64,000 bases of DNA. It comes from Allosalinactinospora lopnorensis (GTDB lineage: Bacteria > Actinomycetota > Actinomycetes > Streptosporangiales > Streptosporangiaceae). The notes below the pieces were generated by a model, which saw nothing but the letters and a program-made list of their open reading frames with translations, made no database searches and was not told the origin of the DNA. Made by a program: the position numbers and the translations under genes. The stretch spans positions 1-64,000 of the forward strand of contig NZ_LAJC01000008.1 in the NCBI RefSeq assembly GCF_000981225.1, read 5' to 3'. How positions within the stretch are numbered: position 1 is the first letter of the stretch; every line of letters starts with the position of its first letter. Below, one piece after another: positions 1-7,774 of this stretch.

Positions 1-353
1 ACCTCGCGCCGGGCCAGCAGGTCGCGCACCAGCGGCGCCAACTCGGCGCGCAGATCGTCAAGACCATCGCCGTGGCGGAGCTCCCCGATCTCAACGGCTC
101 CCCGGTGCGCGCGATGCGCAGCACCGAGAACGTAGGGACGCACCAGCACCGCCCCAGCAGCGAACACCGGAGCATGCGGCCCATAGACGGCCAACTCCGG
201 CCACAACGGCCGCGCGGGAAGCCCCACTACCAGACGCGCCAACCGAGCCGAAACGCGCCGCGACCCGGCCATCCGGCCGCGCCCATGACGCCCAAGCCGG
301 GACGGCACCACCAGCGCCACAAACGGAAGCAGCAGCAGACACAGCAATCTCAT
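1..353 (-). CDS. small hypothetical actinomycete protein, 3' end beyond the window
   Basis: An open minus-strand frame starts at an ATG (353-351) and runs off the left edge, giving about 117 residues. A GAGGGG ribosome-binding site sits a few bases upstream of the ATG. The N-terminus is a short hydrophobic stretch (MRLLCLLLLPFVALVVP), followed by an Arg-rich segment and, near residue 70, the motif RPYVLGAAHR. Short proteins with an RPY-containing segment are common beside XRE/DUF397 genes in actinomycetes; their function is unknown. The gene is divergent from the XRE regulator at 510. The region between (354-509) is AT-rich for this genome and probably carries both promoters. Confidence 0.6.
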   Translation of the reverse strand, partial: MRLLCLLLLPFVALVVPSRLGRHGRGRMAGSRRVSARLARLVVGLPARPLWPELAVYGPHAPVFAAGAVLVRPYVLGAAHRAHRGAVEIGELRHGDGLDDLRAELAPLVRDLLARRE

Positions 354-509
354 GGAAACCCCTCAGGGGTCGGGGCCGGATGGGAGGTCCGGCAGGTCTG
401 TTCAGGTACCGCCATCGTGCCGCAGTGCGATAGATATTGCAATATTCACTCTTGATCGAGTGAATCAATCATCTCTGATTAGCTCAATGCGAACTGAACG
501 GTGCACTAA

Positions 510-1436
510 ATGTCAGAGAAATCACCCCGACGCGTAGAATCGCGCCACCGGAACCGATCCCGTTCAGCAAGGAACACCGAGTTGGCAGCCAGCCCCACAC
601 TCCGCCGCCGTCGGCTTGCCCGGCAGTTGCTGAAGCTGCGCGCGAACAAAGGGATGACCGTGGACGCCGTCGGAAAAGAGGCGAAGAAGCGGTCGCCGTC
701 TCGTCCCTGGTCAGCAGCTAAGGTCACCAGAATCGAGAACCGCCAGCTTCAGCATCTCCGCGAGGTCGATCTCCTCACGCTGCTGGACGTTTACGGCGTA
801 GACGGCACCGAGGAGCGCGCCGCCTACGTCAAGTTGGCCAAGGAAGCCAGCCAGAGCGGCTGGTGGTTCGGTTACCGAGACGTGCTCGGCTCTGGCGCCT
901 ACATCGACCTGGAGACCGAGGCGATTCGACTTCGCACCTACGAGGCGCTGTATGTTCCTGGCCTGCTGCAGACACCGGGTTATGCGGAGGCGATCATCCG
1001 CGGTAGCGGTGTGACCGACGAGCACGAGATTGCTCGGCGCGTTGAGGCACGGATGATGCGCCGGCAGATCATGGAGCGTCCCGACTCCCCACAACTGACC
1101 GCGTTGATCGACGAGGCTGCGCTCCGAAAGATCCCAGACGCGGTACTTGCTGACCAGTTGCGGCACCTCATCGCTATGCAACGCTCTAACCTGCGAATAC
1201 GTGTCGTTCTGGACTCTTCAGGGCCGCACCCGGCGATGAACGGCAGCTTTGTGCTGATGGAGTTCCCGCACGATCCACCAGTGGTCTACCTGGAACAGTC
1301 CGTAAGCGGGCTCTTCTTGGAAGAAGAGCGGGATCTGACCCACTATGAGCAAGTCTTCACGGCTGTGGAGGGTGCCGCCCTGTCTGCTGCCGATTCGGTG
1401 GCATTCTTGGAAGAGAACCTGAACAGATCCCCGTAG
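510..1436 (+). CDS. XRE-family regulator with DUF5753
   Basis: The 308-residue protein has an N-terminal helix-turn-helix (about residues 28-95, including the LRRRRLARQLLKLR segment). A C-terminal DUF5753 domain follows (about 120-300) with its usual features: YEALYVPGLLQTPGYA, a RRVEARMMRRQ segment and YLEQSVSGLFLEE. Members of this family are usually encoded just upstream of a DUF397 protein, as here (11-bp gap), and have been discussed as toxin-antitoxin-like or developmental regulators. The targets cannot be seen. No clear Shine-Dalgarno precedes the ATG at 510, so a slightly later start or leaderless translation is possible. Its GC content looks lower than that of neighbouring genes. Confidence 0.85.
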   Translation: MSEKSPRRVESRHRNRSRSARNTELAASPTLRRRRLARQLLKLRANKGMTVDAVGKEAKKRSPSRPWSAAKVTRIENRQLQHLREVDLLTLLDVYGVDGTEERAAYVKLAKEASQSGWWFGYRDVLGSGAYIDLETEAIRLRTYEALYVPGLLQTPGYAEAIIRGSGVTDEHEIARRVEARMMRRQIMERPDSPQLTALIDEAALRKIPDAVLADQLRHLIAMQRSNLRIRVVLDSSGPHPAMNGSFVLMEFPHDPPVVYLEQSVSGLFLEEERDLTHYEQVFTAVEGAALSAADSVAFLEENLNRSP

Positions 1437-1447
1437 GAGACCGCATC

Positions 1448-1642
1448 ATGCCTGAACAGCGCCCTCTGATCTTCCGTAAGAGCTCCTACAGCAGCGGCAA
1501 GGGACAGAACTGCGTTGAGGTTGCTGACACTGGCGCTGGCGCGGCTGTGCGCGACAACCAGAACCGCGAGCTCGGCCATATCGACTTCGGCTCCGCCGAG
1601 TGGCGCGCGTTCCTGGCCGACGTAAAGAGCGGCCGCCTATAG
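1448..1642 (+). CDS. DUF397 domain protein
   Basis: This 64-residue protein is typical of DUF397: an N-terminal FRKSSYSSGKGQNCVEVAD block, VRDNQNR in the middle and a C-terminal FGSAEWRAFLADVKSGRL. It is co-transcribed with the XRE/DUF5753 gene that ends 11 bp upstream, and a strong terminator follows directly. DUF397 proteins are found as partners of DUF5753 regulators in filamentous actinomycetes; the biochemical role is not established. Confidence 0.85.
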   Translation: MPEQRPLIFRKSSYSSGKGQNCVEVADTGAGAAVRDNQNRELGHIDFGSAEWRAFLADVKSGRL

Positions 1643-1651
1643 CCCACCCAC

Positions 1652-1688
1652 AGTGAAGGCCCCCGGTGTAACACCGGGGGCCTTCACT
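1652..1688. terminator. perfect 18-bp hairpin after the DUF397 gene
   Basis: Arms 1652-1669 and 1671-1688 are exact inverted repeats around a single base. It lies 10 bp after the DUF397 stop and ends the XRE-DUF397 transcript. Confidence 0.8.
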
Positions 1689-1759
1689 GCTGTTTACCTG
1701 AACAGATCCCGCCGCAAGCGTACCCCGCTGCGGGCCGGGCGACCAGGCTCCGGAACCGG

Positions 1760-1951
1760 TCAGGGACGACGCGCGGTGACGATGAGGGCTCCCAGTAGAT
1801 CCGGTGCAGGGGCTGGATAGACGCGGGGGTCGATGTGGGCGAAGCAGTGCTCGTGCAGGATGTTCAACCAGTCGGCCGAGTACGAGTGGGAGCAGCCGCG
1901 AACATCACGAGCTCCCGCTGGAGCACTAAGCGCGCGATGGGGCTGATTTTC
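1760..1951 (-). pseudogene. truncated coding remnant, no start codon
   Basis: On the minus strand this stop-to-stop frame encodes a protein-like tail (YSADWLNILHEHCFAHIDP, then a Pro-rich piece ending ALIVTARRP). It has no ATG or GTG and no ribosome-binding site. It reads like the C-terminus of a decayed enzyme, possibly a methyltransferase, but I cannot assign it. The rest of 1689-2457 holds no convincing gene. 1980-2250 is AT-rich and probably contains the promoter of the SulP gene. Confidence 0.3.
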
Positions 1952-2457
1952 TCAAGGCCAGTGGGGCCAAGGGCAGACCAGTGCGACGCGAAGCGGAAAA
2001 CATCGCTTTCTTTCACAATTCCCCTGCGCACTTTTGTGCGAAAAGTTTCCACATTTTCAGCACACGTGAACACAGTGAAATCATGATCACAAATAATCAC
2101 GCTGTGTTAGTCAACCCGAAGTGACGCCGCCACCGAGATCAAGCACTGTTATCTGGTGAAAAGGCGATTCTCTGATCTTTGTGAGAGTCACCTCAATCGC
2201 ACACCGTGACAGCAACTCTGACTAATCGGTAATATCTTGATTTGTTCACCGGTTGAGATCCTCACTGAGTCCACCGACTCCTCTCGGTCTTCCTGGCCGT
2301 TCCATGGGACGCGGTCAGGCAGGCGGCGATGAAGCCGCGACGGGCGCCGGCCCGACCACAGGGGCACCCCCTCCCGTGTCCGCACGCCGTCGCCGATCAC
2401 CAGACCTGACCATGAGCAGCCCCGCGGACGGAGGCTGCCCGAGACCGGACGGATTCC

Positions 2458-3951
2458 ATGAGCACCCCAGTGACAACCCGTTTCAGACGCCGGCTTCCCG
2501 CCGTCCCGAGCGCCGCGCAACTGCGTGCCGAGGTCATGGCCGGACTGGTCGTCGCGCTCGCCCTGATTCCCGAGGCGATCGCCTTCTCGATCGTCGCCGG
2601 GGTCGACCCCCGGATCGGGCTGTACGCCTCCTTCGTCATGGCCGTCTCCATCGCCTTCCTGGGCGGACGCCCCGCCATGATCTCCGCGGCCACCGGGGCG
2701 ATGGCCCTGGTCATGGCTCCCCTGTCGAAGGAGTACGGTGTCGACTACCTGATCGCCGCCACCATCCTGGCCGGGCTGATCCAGATCGCCCTGGGCCTGG
2801 CCGGAGTCGCCAGGCTGATGCGGTTCGTGCCGCCCAGCGTGATGACCGGCTTCATCAACGCCCTGGCCATTCTCATCTTCCTGGCCCAGCTGCCCCACCT
2901 GGCCGGGGCCGGCGTGCCGATCTATGTGATGGTCGCGGTCGGGCTGGGCATCATCTTCGGCCTGCCGCTGCTGACCCGGGCGGTTCCCGCTCCACTGGTG
3001 GCGATCGTGGTGCTCACGGCCGCGGCGGTCATGATGGACGTCCCCGCCCGCACCGTTGGGGACATGGGCGAGCTGCCCACCAGCGTCCCGGTCCCGTTCC
3101 TGCCCGATGTTCCACCGAACCTGGAGACACTGGCCCTGATCGCGCCGTACTCGATCACCCTGGCGCTGGTCGGGCTGATGGAGTCGCTGATGACCGCCAA
3201 GGTCGTCGACGACATCACCGAGACGTCCTCGGCGCACGGCCGGGAGGCACGGGGCCAGGGCATCGCCAACGTCCTGGTCGGCCTCTTCGGCGGGATGGCC
3301 TCCTGCGCGATGGTCGGCCAGACGATGATCAACGTCAAGTCCGGCGGCCGCACCCGGCTGTCCACCTTCCTGGCCGGTGTGTTCCTGCTGGTCCTGGTGG
3401 TCGTGCTGGGCGACGTCGTCGGCATGATCCCGATCGCCGCCCTCGTCGCGGTGATGGTCTTCGTGTCGATCGTCACCTTCGACTGGCACAGCATCGCCCC
3501 GAAGACGCTCAAGCGCATGCCCTGGTCGGAGACCCTGGTCATGGCCGTCACGGTCGCCGTGGTGGTCTACACGCACAACCTGGCGCTCGGCGTGATCGTC
3601 GGTGTGATCGTCTCGATGGTGATCTTCGCGCAGAAGGCCTCGGCGGCCGCCGACATCACGAGCGTGCTCGACCCCGAGGGCGGAACGCGGGTGTACTCGG
3701 TGCACGGCGAGTTCTTCTTCGCCTCCTCCAACGAGCTGGTCGGCCGGTTCGACTACGCCGAGGAGGGAGTGGAGAAGGTCGTGATCGACATGTCCGAGGC
3801 GCACGTGTGGGACTCCTCGGCGGTGGCGGCCCTGGACCACGTGTCCGAACACTTCCGCAAACACAGCGTTGAGGTCGAGATCACCGGGCTCAACGACTCC
3901 AGCGCCGAGCTGCACAAAGAGCTGTCGGGCACCCTTACCGGCGCCCATTGA
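2458..3951 (+). CDS. SulP-family inorganic anion transporter
   Basis: The 497-residue inner-membrane protein has the sulfate-permease-like core (about residues 25-390, ten or more hydrophobic segments). A C-terminal cytoplasmic STAS domain follows (about 400-490), with VIDMSEAHVWDSSAVAALDH as the conserved loop. Family markers include LIPEAIAFSIVAGVDPRIGLYA near the N-terminus. SulP members carry sulfate, bicarbonate or other anions; the short form with little sequence between the core and STAS fits bicarbonate- or sulfate-type bacterial members, but the substrate cannot be told. The gene stands alone and is followed by a hairpin terminator. A GGACGGA element precedes the ATG. Confidence 0.9.
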   Translation: MSTPVTTRFRRRLPAVPSAAQLRAEVMAGLVVALALIPEAIAFSIVAGVDPRIGLYASFVMAVSIAFLGGRPAMISAATGAMALVMAPLSKEYGVDYLIAATILAGLIQIALGLAGVARLMRFVPPSVMTGFINALAILIFLAQLPHLAGAGVPIYVMVAVGLGIIFGLPLLTRAVPAPLVAIVVLTAAAVMMDVPARTVGDMGELPTSVPVPFLPDVPPNLETLALIAPYSITLALVGLMESLMTAKVVDDITETSSAHGREARGQGIANVLVGLFGGMASCAMVGQTMINVKSGGRTRLSTFLAGVFLLVLVVVLGDVVGMIPIAALVAVMVFVSIVTFDWHSIAPKTLKRMPWSETLVMAVTVAVVVYTHNLALGVIVGVIVSMVIFAQKASAAADITSVLDPEGGTRVYSVHGEFFFASSNELVGRFDYAEEGVEKVVIDMSEAHVWDSSAVAALDHVSEHFRKHSVEVEITGLNDSSAELHKELSGTLTGAH

Positions 3952-4010
3952 TCCCGGGGCCGCGCGGCGGCGAGCGCCGGAGCGCACCGGGTGCGACAGA
4001 GTCCCCGACC

Positions 4011-4040
4011 ACGGGCCGCCGGTCTTCTCCGGCGGCCCGT
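4011..4040. terminator. hairpin terminator after the SulP gene
   Basis: Exact 12-bp arms (4011-4022 and 4029-4040) flank a TCTTCT loop. It is positioned 60 bp after the transporter stop codon. Confidence 0.75.
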
Positions 4041-4176
4041 TAGCTCTCCATCGTGCGGGGCCGCAGAGTTCGCTCGCGGAGACCCGACGGGCGCCCCAGT
4101 GCGGGAGCCTTCCGCCCCGGAACCGGTCCAGGCGGACCTCACTTTGGTCTGCGCCCCGGTACGCCGTCCCGCACGG

Positions 4177-4254
4177 CACCCGGGACCTGGCCTTCCTCCG
4201 CGTCGGAAGCGGCCACGACCGCGGAGTTGGCTACGGTGGGGTGCTGGTCGGCAC
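4177..4254 (-). pseudogene. gutted copy of the AMP-ligase gene
   Basis: About 75 bp here closely match 5601-5678, which lies inside the intact AMP-dependent ligase gene (same strand). The shared words include gggacctg, ccttcct, gcggccacgaccg and gagttggc. The match ends where the 5' end and upstream region of the ligase begin: 4252 onward corresponds to 6901 onward, including the GTG start and GGAGGG ribosome-binding site. This copy therefore lost most of the coding sequence but kept its divergent promoter region. Weaker similarity may extend left into 4068-4176. Confidence 0.7.
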
Positions 4255-4536
4255 GGTGCCCCCTCCATGTGCGTAGCCCTCTTCACCCTTATCCGGCAGC
4301 GTAGGAACGGGGAATGGGCCCGCTTAAGGGGACGAAGGTCCCGGTGCCTTAGGCGCTTTGGATGAACCGGGGCGGACCGGCATACGTGTTTCCAGTAGTT
4401 ACACCGCTCTACCAGCGAAAACGCTGAACTGTGATCTGACCGACGATTACACAGTGCGCCGTGCAGCGGTTCACAGCGCTCACGAGGCACGTAAGTCGCT
4501 TCGACCACCGACCCGCGCATAGGAGCTGGAGACCCC

Positions 4537-5010
4537 ATGTCACGTCTTGTCCTCGTTGCCCTGACCTGCGCCGGCGTCCTCGGCTTGGCCGCGTGCGGTC
4601 AGGACGAGGCCTCGACCGAGAGCAGTGAGCCCGCCGAGGAGGGGCAGGTGGAAGTCCCGGTCGAGGACGAAGGGCCCGCGGAAGAGAACGATGAGGCCGT
4701 CGGGACCGCCGACGAGACGATCAGCGTCGAGGCCGGTGACAACTACTTCGAGGGAATCCCCGACACGCTGCCGGCCGGCACGACCGAGATCCAGTTCGAG
4801 AACGTTGGTGACGCGCAGCACGACATCGTGATCGGGGAACTCGGCACCCTGCAGGTCGTCGCAAGCGAAGGCGGCAGGCTGCAGGTCGTCGTGAGCGACG
4901 GCGGCGGATCCGACTCCGGCCTGGTCGAGCTGGAACCGGGCGAGTACCTCTTCTACTGCTCGATTCCCGGCCACCGCCCGGACATGGAGAAGACCGTCAC
5001 CGTTGCGTAA
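4537..5010 (+). CDS. cupredoxin-like copper lipoprotein, copy 1
   Basis: The 157-residue secreted lipoprotein has a signal peptide with lipobox LAAC (Cys20), a Glu-rich linker (about 25-60), then a plastocyanin/azurin-like fold. All four type-1 copper ligands are visible: His95 (QHDIVI), Cys141, His146 and Met150 (YCSIPGHRPDM). A single-domain membrane-anchored blue copper protein is expected to shuttle electrons or bind copper outside the cell. It is a paralogue of the protein at 7187. Unlike that copy it carries a 10-residue tandem duplication (LQVVASEGGR / LQVVVSDGGG) before the Cys ligand. The start follows AGGAGCTGGAG. Confidence 0.85.
   Translation: MSRLVLVALTCAGVLGLAACGQDEASTESSEPAEEGQVEVPVEDEGPAEENDEAVGTADETISVEAGDNYFEGIPDTLPAGTTEIQFENVGDAQHDIVIGELGTLQVVASEGGRLQVVVSDGGGSDSGLVELEPGEYLFYCSIPGHRPDMEKTVTVA
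4849..4908 (+). repeat. 30-bp tandem duplication inside cupredoxin copy 1
   Basis: Units 4849-4878 and 4879-4908 are near identical and keep the reading frame. Copy 2 of the gene has only one unit, so this is a recent in-frame expansion in a loop between the first copper ligand and the C-terminal ligand cluster. Confidence 0.75.
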
Positions 5011-5430
5011 CCGGCCGCTTCTCCTCTTCGCCCGTGCAACGGCCGCCCGCCCGACAGGGCCAGGTCAGACACCCAATGTCGTTTGGTGTCAAGCGGCATG
5101 GAGGTGTGCATGGTGGGGCCAGGCGGTCGTTTCGTCGTAGCGGGAGTGCAGGGCGTTCCGGAAGGTACGCGGTCCCCATGTGGCAGGTGAAGACCCAAAT
5201 ACGAGGCGTGATCGCCGCACCCGGCCCACTCTCGCGCCTATCACCTGCTACGACGGATTAATGCGGTTTCCTGCAGTGATACTCTTGAGTTGGAAATTTT
5301 TCTACTTACCGAGCCCTCCGTCACGTGTGGCAAGCGTCTTTCGCCCTGCTCTCAGGGGTGAGACGGCAGCCGCAACGACCGCGTCGCCACTACCGGCGCA
5401 TCCGCGGCGCTGGTCGGCCCGCGTTCACTG
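5011..5430. other. gene-poor spacer between cupredoxin copy 1 and the ligase
   Basis: No supported gene. A minus-strand stretch (about 5090-5180) reads as protein-like (RTFRNALHSRYDETTAWPHH) with no start. It could be a scrap of a former gene or insertion element, which I cannot identify. Confidence 0.4.
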
Positions 5431-6903
5431 TCAGGCGGTCTCCTGCAGTTCGTGGTGCGCGATCTTCCCACTGGGGGTGAGCGGCAGCGCGTTGATGAAG
5501 TGGACGCGGCTGGGCAGCTTGTACTCGGCGATGCGCCCGCGCAGGAACGCCATCAGCTCCTCGGTCGAGAGCTCCTGCCCCTGCCGCAGGACCACGAAGG
5601 CCACCGGGACCTGCCCTTCCTTCGGGTCGGAGGCGGCCACGACCGCCGAGTTGGCCACGGCGGGATGCCGGTCGATCGCCGCCTCCACCTCTCCCGGGGT
5701 GATCTTCGACGTGCGCCGCACGATCAGGTCCTTGATGCGGCCCTCGAACCACCAGACCCCATCGGCGTCCTGCGAACCCAGGTCACCGGTTCGCAGCCAT
5801 CCCCTGGTCATCGAGTCCCGGGTGAGCGCCTCGTCCTCCCAGTACCCCGCCATCAGCATGGGGCCGCGCACCAGCAGCTCACCGGTATCCTCGTCCGCGC
5901 GCACCTCGGCGCTGTCGACGATCGTGCCCAGGCAGCCGTCCCGTTCGAGCCGGGCCTCGCGGTTCACCGTGAGCCAGATGGCCTCGGTCATGCCGTATCC
6001 GACGCCGATGGGCCTGCCCGCGATGTTCATGAAGTCGCGCTGCAATGCGGCGGGCACCGTGTCACCGCCGGTGTAGACGCCGCGCAGGGACGAGAACCAC
6101 TCGCGCCTGGCCCCCGGTTCCCGGGCGAGCTCGGCCAGGACGTCGATGTGGGTGCAGACCAGCGTCGGCCGGTGCTTGAGCAGTCCCGTGACGTACTCCT
6201 TCAGGTCGAACCCGTCGTACAGGGCGACCGTTCCGCCGGCCATCAAGGTGGTCAGCGTCTCGATGAAGCCGCTGACATGGACCAGCGGATCGCACACCTG
6301 CACCACGTCACCGGGCCCGACGGTGCCGAGCGCCTCGGACGTGCTGGTCAGCATGGCCAGGGCGGAACGCTGGGTGTGCAGCACGCCCTTGGGGATCCCG
6401 GTGGACCCCGAGGTGAAGAACATGACGGCCGGCCGGTCCGGGTCGGGCGGGATCATGGGAGATTCGGCATGGGAGGTCAGGAGGGGCGCGAACGGCTCGA
6501 AGCGGTCACTGCGGCCTACGGTCAGAACACGGACTCCGTCCAGAACCACCGGGTCGACACCGTCGAGCCGCTCCAACCGGCTCGCGTGGACGACCAGCCA
6601 GCGGGGTCGCGCACGCCGCAGGGCCCGCTCGACCTCCGGCGGCGCGTAACGGGTGTTCAGCGGCACGGCCATCGCGCCCGAACGGAAGCAGGCCAGATAG
6701 GTCAGCACCGCCTCCGGGCAGTTCGGCAGCATGAAGGCCACGCGCTCGCCGGCCATCCCGGTCATCTCCGCCGCCAGAGCACCGGCGGGGCCGGCCAGCT
6801 CGGCGTAGGTCCAGCGCCGACCCTCGTACACGAGAGCGGTCGACGCCGGCGGGTGGCTGTCGAGCAATCGACTGAGCCGGGGAAAATCGGATTCTGTTGA
6901 CAC
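5431..6903 (-). CDS. class I adenylate-forming enzyme (acyl-CoA synthetase/ligase family)
   Basis: The 490-residue AMP-binding protein has the P-loop-like FTSGSTGIPKGVLHTQ (about 175-190), YGMTEAIW (about 300), GWLRTGDLG (about 380), the hinge GRIKDLIVR and the catalytic-lysine tail LPLTPSGKIAHHEL at the C-terminus. Such enzymes activate a carboxylic acid as acyl-AMP and usually transfer it to CoA; the acid is unknown. The start is GTG at 6903, behind GGAGGGG, which lies inside the duplicated block shared with copy A. It is divergent from cupredoxin copy 2. A functional link between the ligase and the copper proteins is not evident. Confidence 0.85.
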   Translation of the reverse strand: MSTESDFPRLSRLLDSHPPASTALVYEGRRWTYAELAGPAGALAAEMTGMAGERVAFMLPNCPEAVLTYLACFRSGAMAVPLNTRYAPPEVERALRRARPRWLVVHASRLERLDGVDPVVLDGVRVLTVGRSDRFEPFAPLLTSHAESPMIPPDPDRPAVMFFTSGSTGIPKGVLHTQRSALAMLTSTSEALGTVGPGDVVQVCDPLVHVSGFIETLTTLMAGGTVALYDGFDLKEYVTGLLKHRPTLVCTHIDVLAELAREPGARREWFSSLRGVYTGGDTVPAALQRDFMNIAGRPIGVGYGMTEAIWLTVNREARLERDGCLGTIVDSAEVRADEDTGELLVRGPMLMAGYWEDEALTRDSMTRGWLRTGDLGSQDADGVWWFEGRIKDLIVRRTSKITPGEVEAAIDRHPAVANSAVVAASDPKEGQVPVAFVVLRQGQELSTEELMAFLRGRIAEYKLPSRVHFINALPLTPSGKIAHHELQETA

Positions 6904-7618
6904 GGTGCCCCTCCATGCGCATAGCCGTCTTCGCCCCTACCCAGCAGCGTAGGAACGGGGAATGGGCCCGTTGAAGGGGACGAAGGTCCCGGTGTCGTAG
7001 GCGCTTCGGATGAACCGGGGCGGACCGGCATACGTGTTTCCGGTAGTTGCACCGCTCTACCAGCGAAAACGCTGAACCGTGATCTGACCGACGACTACAG
7101 TGCGCCGTGCAGCGGTTCACACGGCGCTCACGAGGCACGTGAGTCGCTTCGACCACCGACCCGCGCATAGAAGCTGGAGACCCCCCATGTCACGTCTTGC
7201 CCTCGTCGCCCTGACCTGCGCCGGCGTTCTCGGCTTGGCCGCGTGCGGTCCGGACGAGGCCTCGACCGACAACAGTGAGCCCGTTGAGGAAGCCCCTGCC
7301 GAGGAGAACGGGGCCGCGGAAGAGAACGGCGATGCCGCCGAGACCGCCGACGAGACGATCAGCGTCGAGGCCGGTGACAACTACTTCGAGGGAATCCCCG
7401 ACACGCTGCCGGCCGGCACGATCGAGATCCAGTTCGAGAACGTTGGCAATATGCAGCACGACATCGTGATCGAGGAACTCGACAACATGCAGGTCGTCGA
7501 GAGCGACGGCGGCGGGTCCGACGCCGGCGTGGTCGAGCTGGAACCGGGCGAGTACACACTCTACTGCTCGGTTCCCGGCCACCGCCCGGACATGGAGGAG
7601 ACCGTCACCGTCGAGTAA
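6901..7618 (+). repeat. segmental duplication, copy B
   Basis: This is the second copy of the block described at 4252-5010. It is bounded on the left by the intact ligase start codon and ends with the second cupredoxin gene. Confidence 0.85.
7187..7618 (+). CDS. cupredoxin-like copper lipoprotein, copy 2
   Basis: The 143-residue paralogue of the protein at 4537 has the same lipobox (Cys20), a shorter acidic linker and the complete type-1 copper site: His91, Cys127, His132 and Met136. An upstream in-frame ATG at 7100 exists, but the start at 7187 is preferred. It matches copy 1, gives a clean lipoprotein signal peptide and has AAGCTGGAG upstream. The acidic linker is the fastest-changing part between the two copies; the copper-site segments are nearly unchanged, suggesting selection on both genes. 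Confidence 0.85.
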   Translation: MSRLALVALTCAGVLGLAACGPDEASTDNSEPVEEAPAEENGAAEENGDAAETADETISVEAGDNYFEGIPDTLPAGTIEIQFENVGNMQHDIVIEELDNMQVVESDGGGSDAGVVELEPGEYTLYCSVPGHRPDMEETVTVE

Positions 7619-7705
7619 TCGGCCGCCTTTCCTCTTCTCCCCCTCCTCGTCCGCGCGACAACCGGCCGGTTCCCAGGGGCCGCCCGGTCATCGACCGCAC
7701 CAGAC

Positions 7706-7747
7706 GGCCGTCCCCCGGTCCACCGACGCCCGGACCGGGGGGCGGCC
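7706..7747. terminator. bidirectional hairpin terminator
   Basis: Arms 7706-7721 and 7732-7747 pair over 16 bp with one G-U. It lies between the convergent cupredoxin copy 2 and aminotransferase genes. Confidence 0.75.
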
Positions 7748-7774
7748 ACGCTCATTGGGAAGAGCGCGATCACG

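Larger units (their letters stand above)
4252..5010 (+). repeat. segmental duplication, copy A (promoter region plus cupredoxin gene)
   Basis: The stretch from 4252 through the cupredoxin gene aligns almost base for base with 6901-7618. This includes about 285 bp of non-coding sequence (for example gtaggaacggggaatgggcc and accgctctaccagcgaaaac) and the ribosome-binding site. Differences are scattered substitutions, small indels and divergence of the acidic linker. Confidence 0.85.

Noticed and set aside
2188-4179. 663-residue minus-strand open frame
   Set aside because: It is the high-GC shadow of the SulP gene: long His/Asp/Gly-rich sequence with no domain and no ribosome-binding site.
5452-6900. 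482-residue plus-strand open frame opposite the AMP ligase
   Set aside because: Low-complexity shadow; the minus strand has all adenylate-forming motifs and a proper start.
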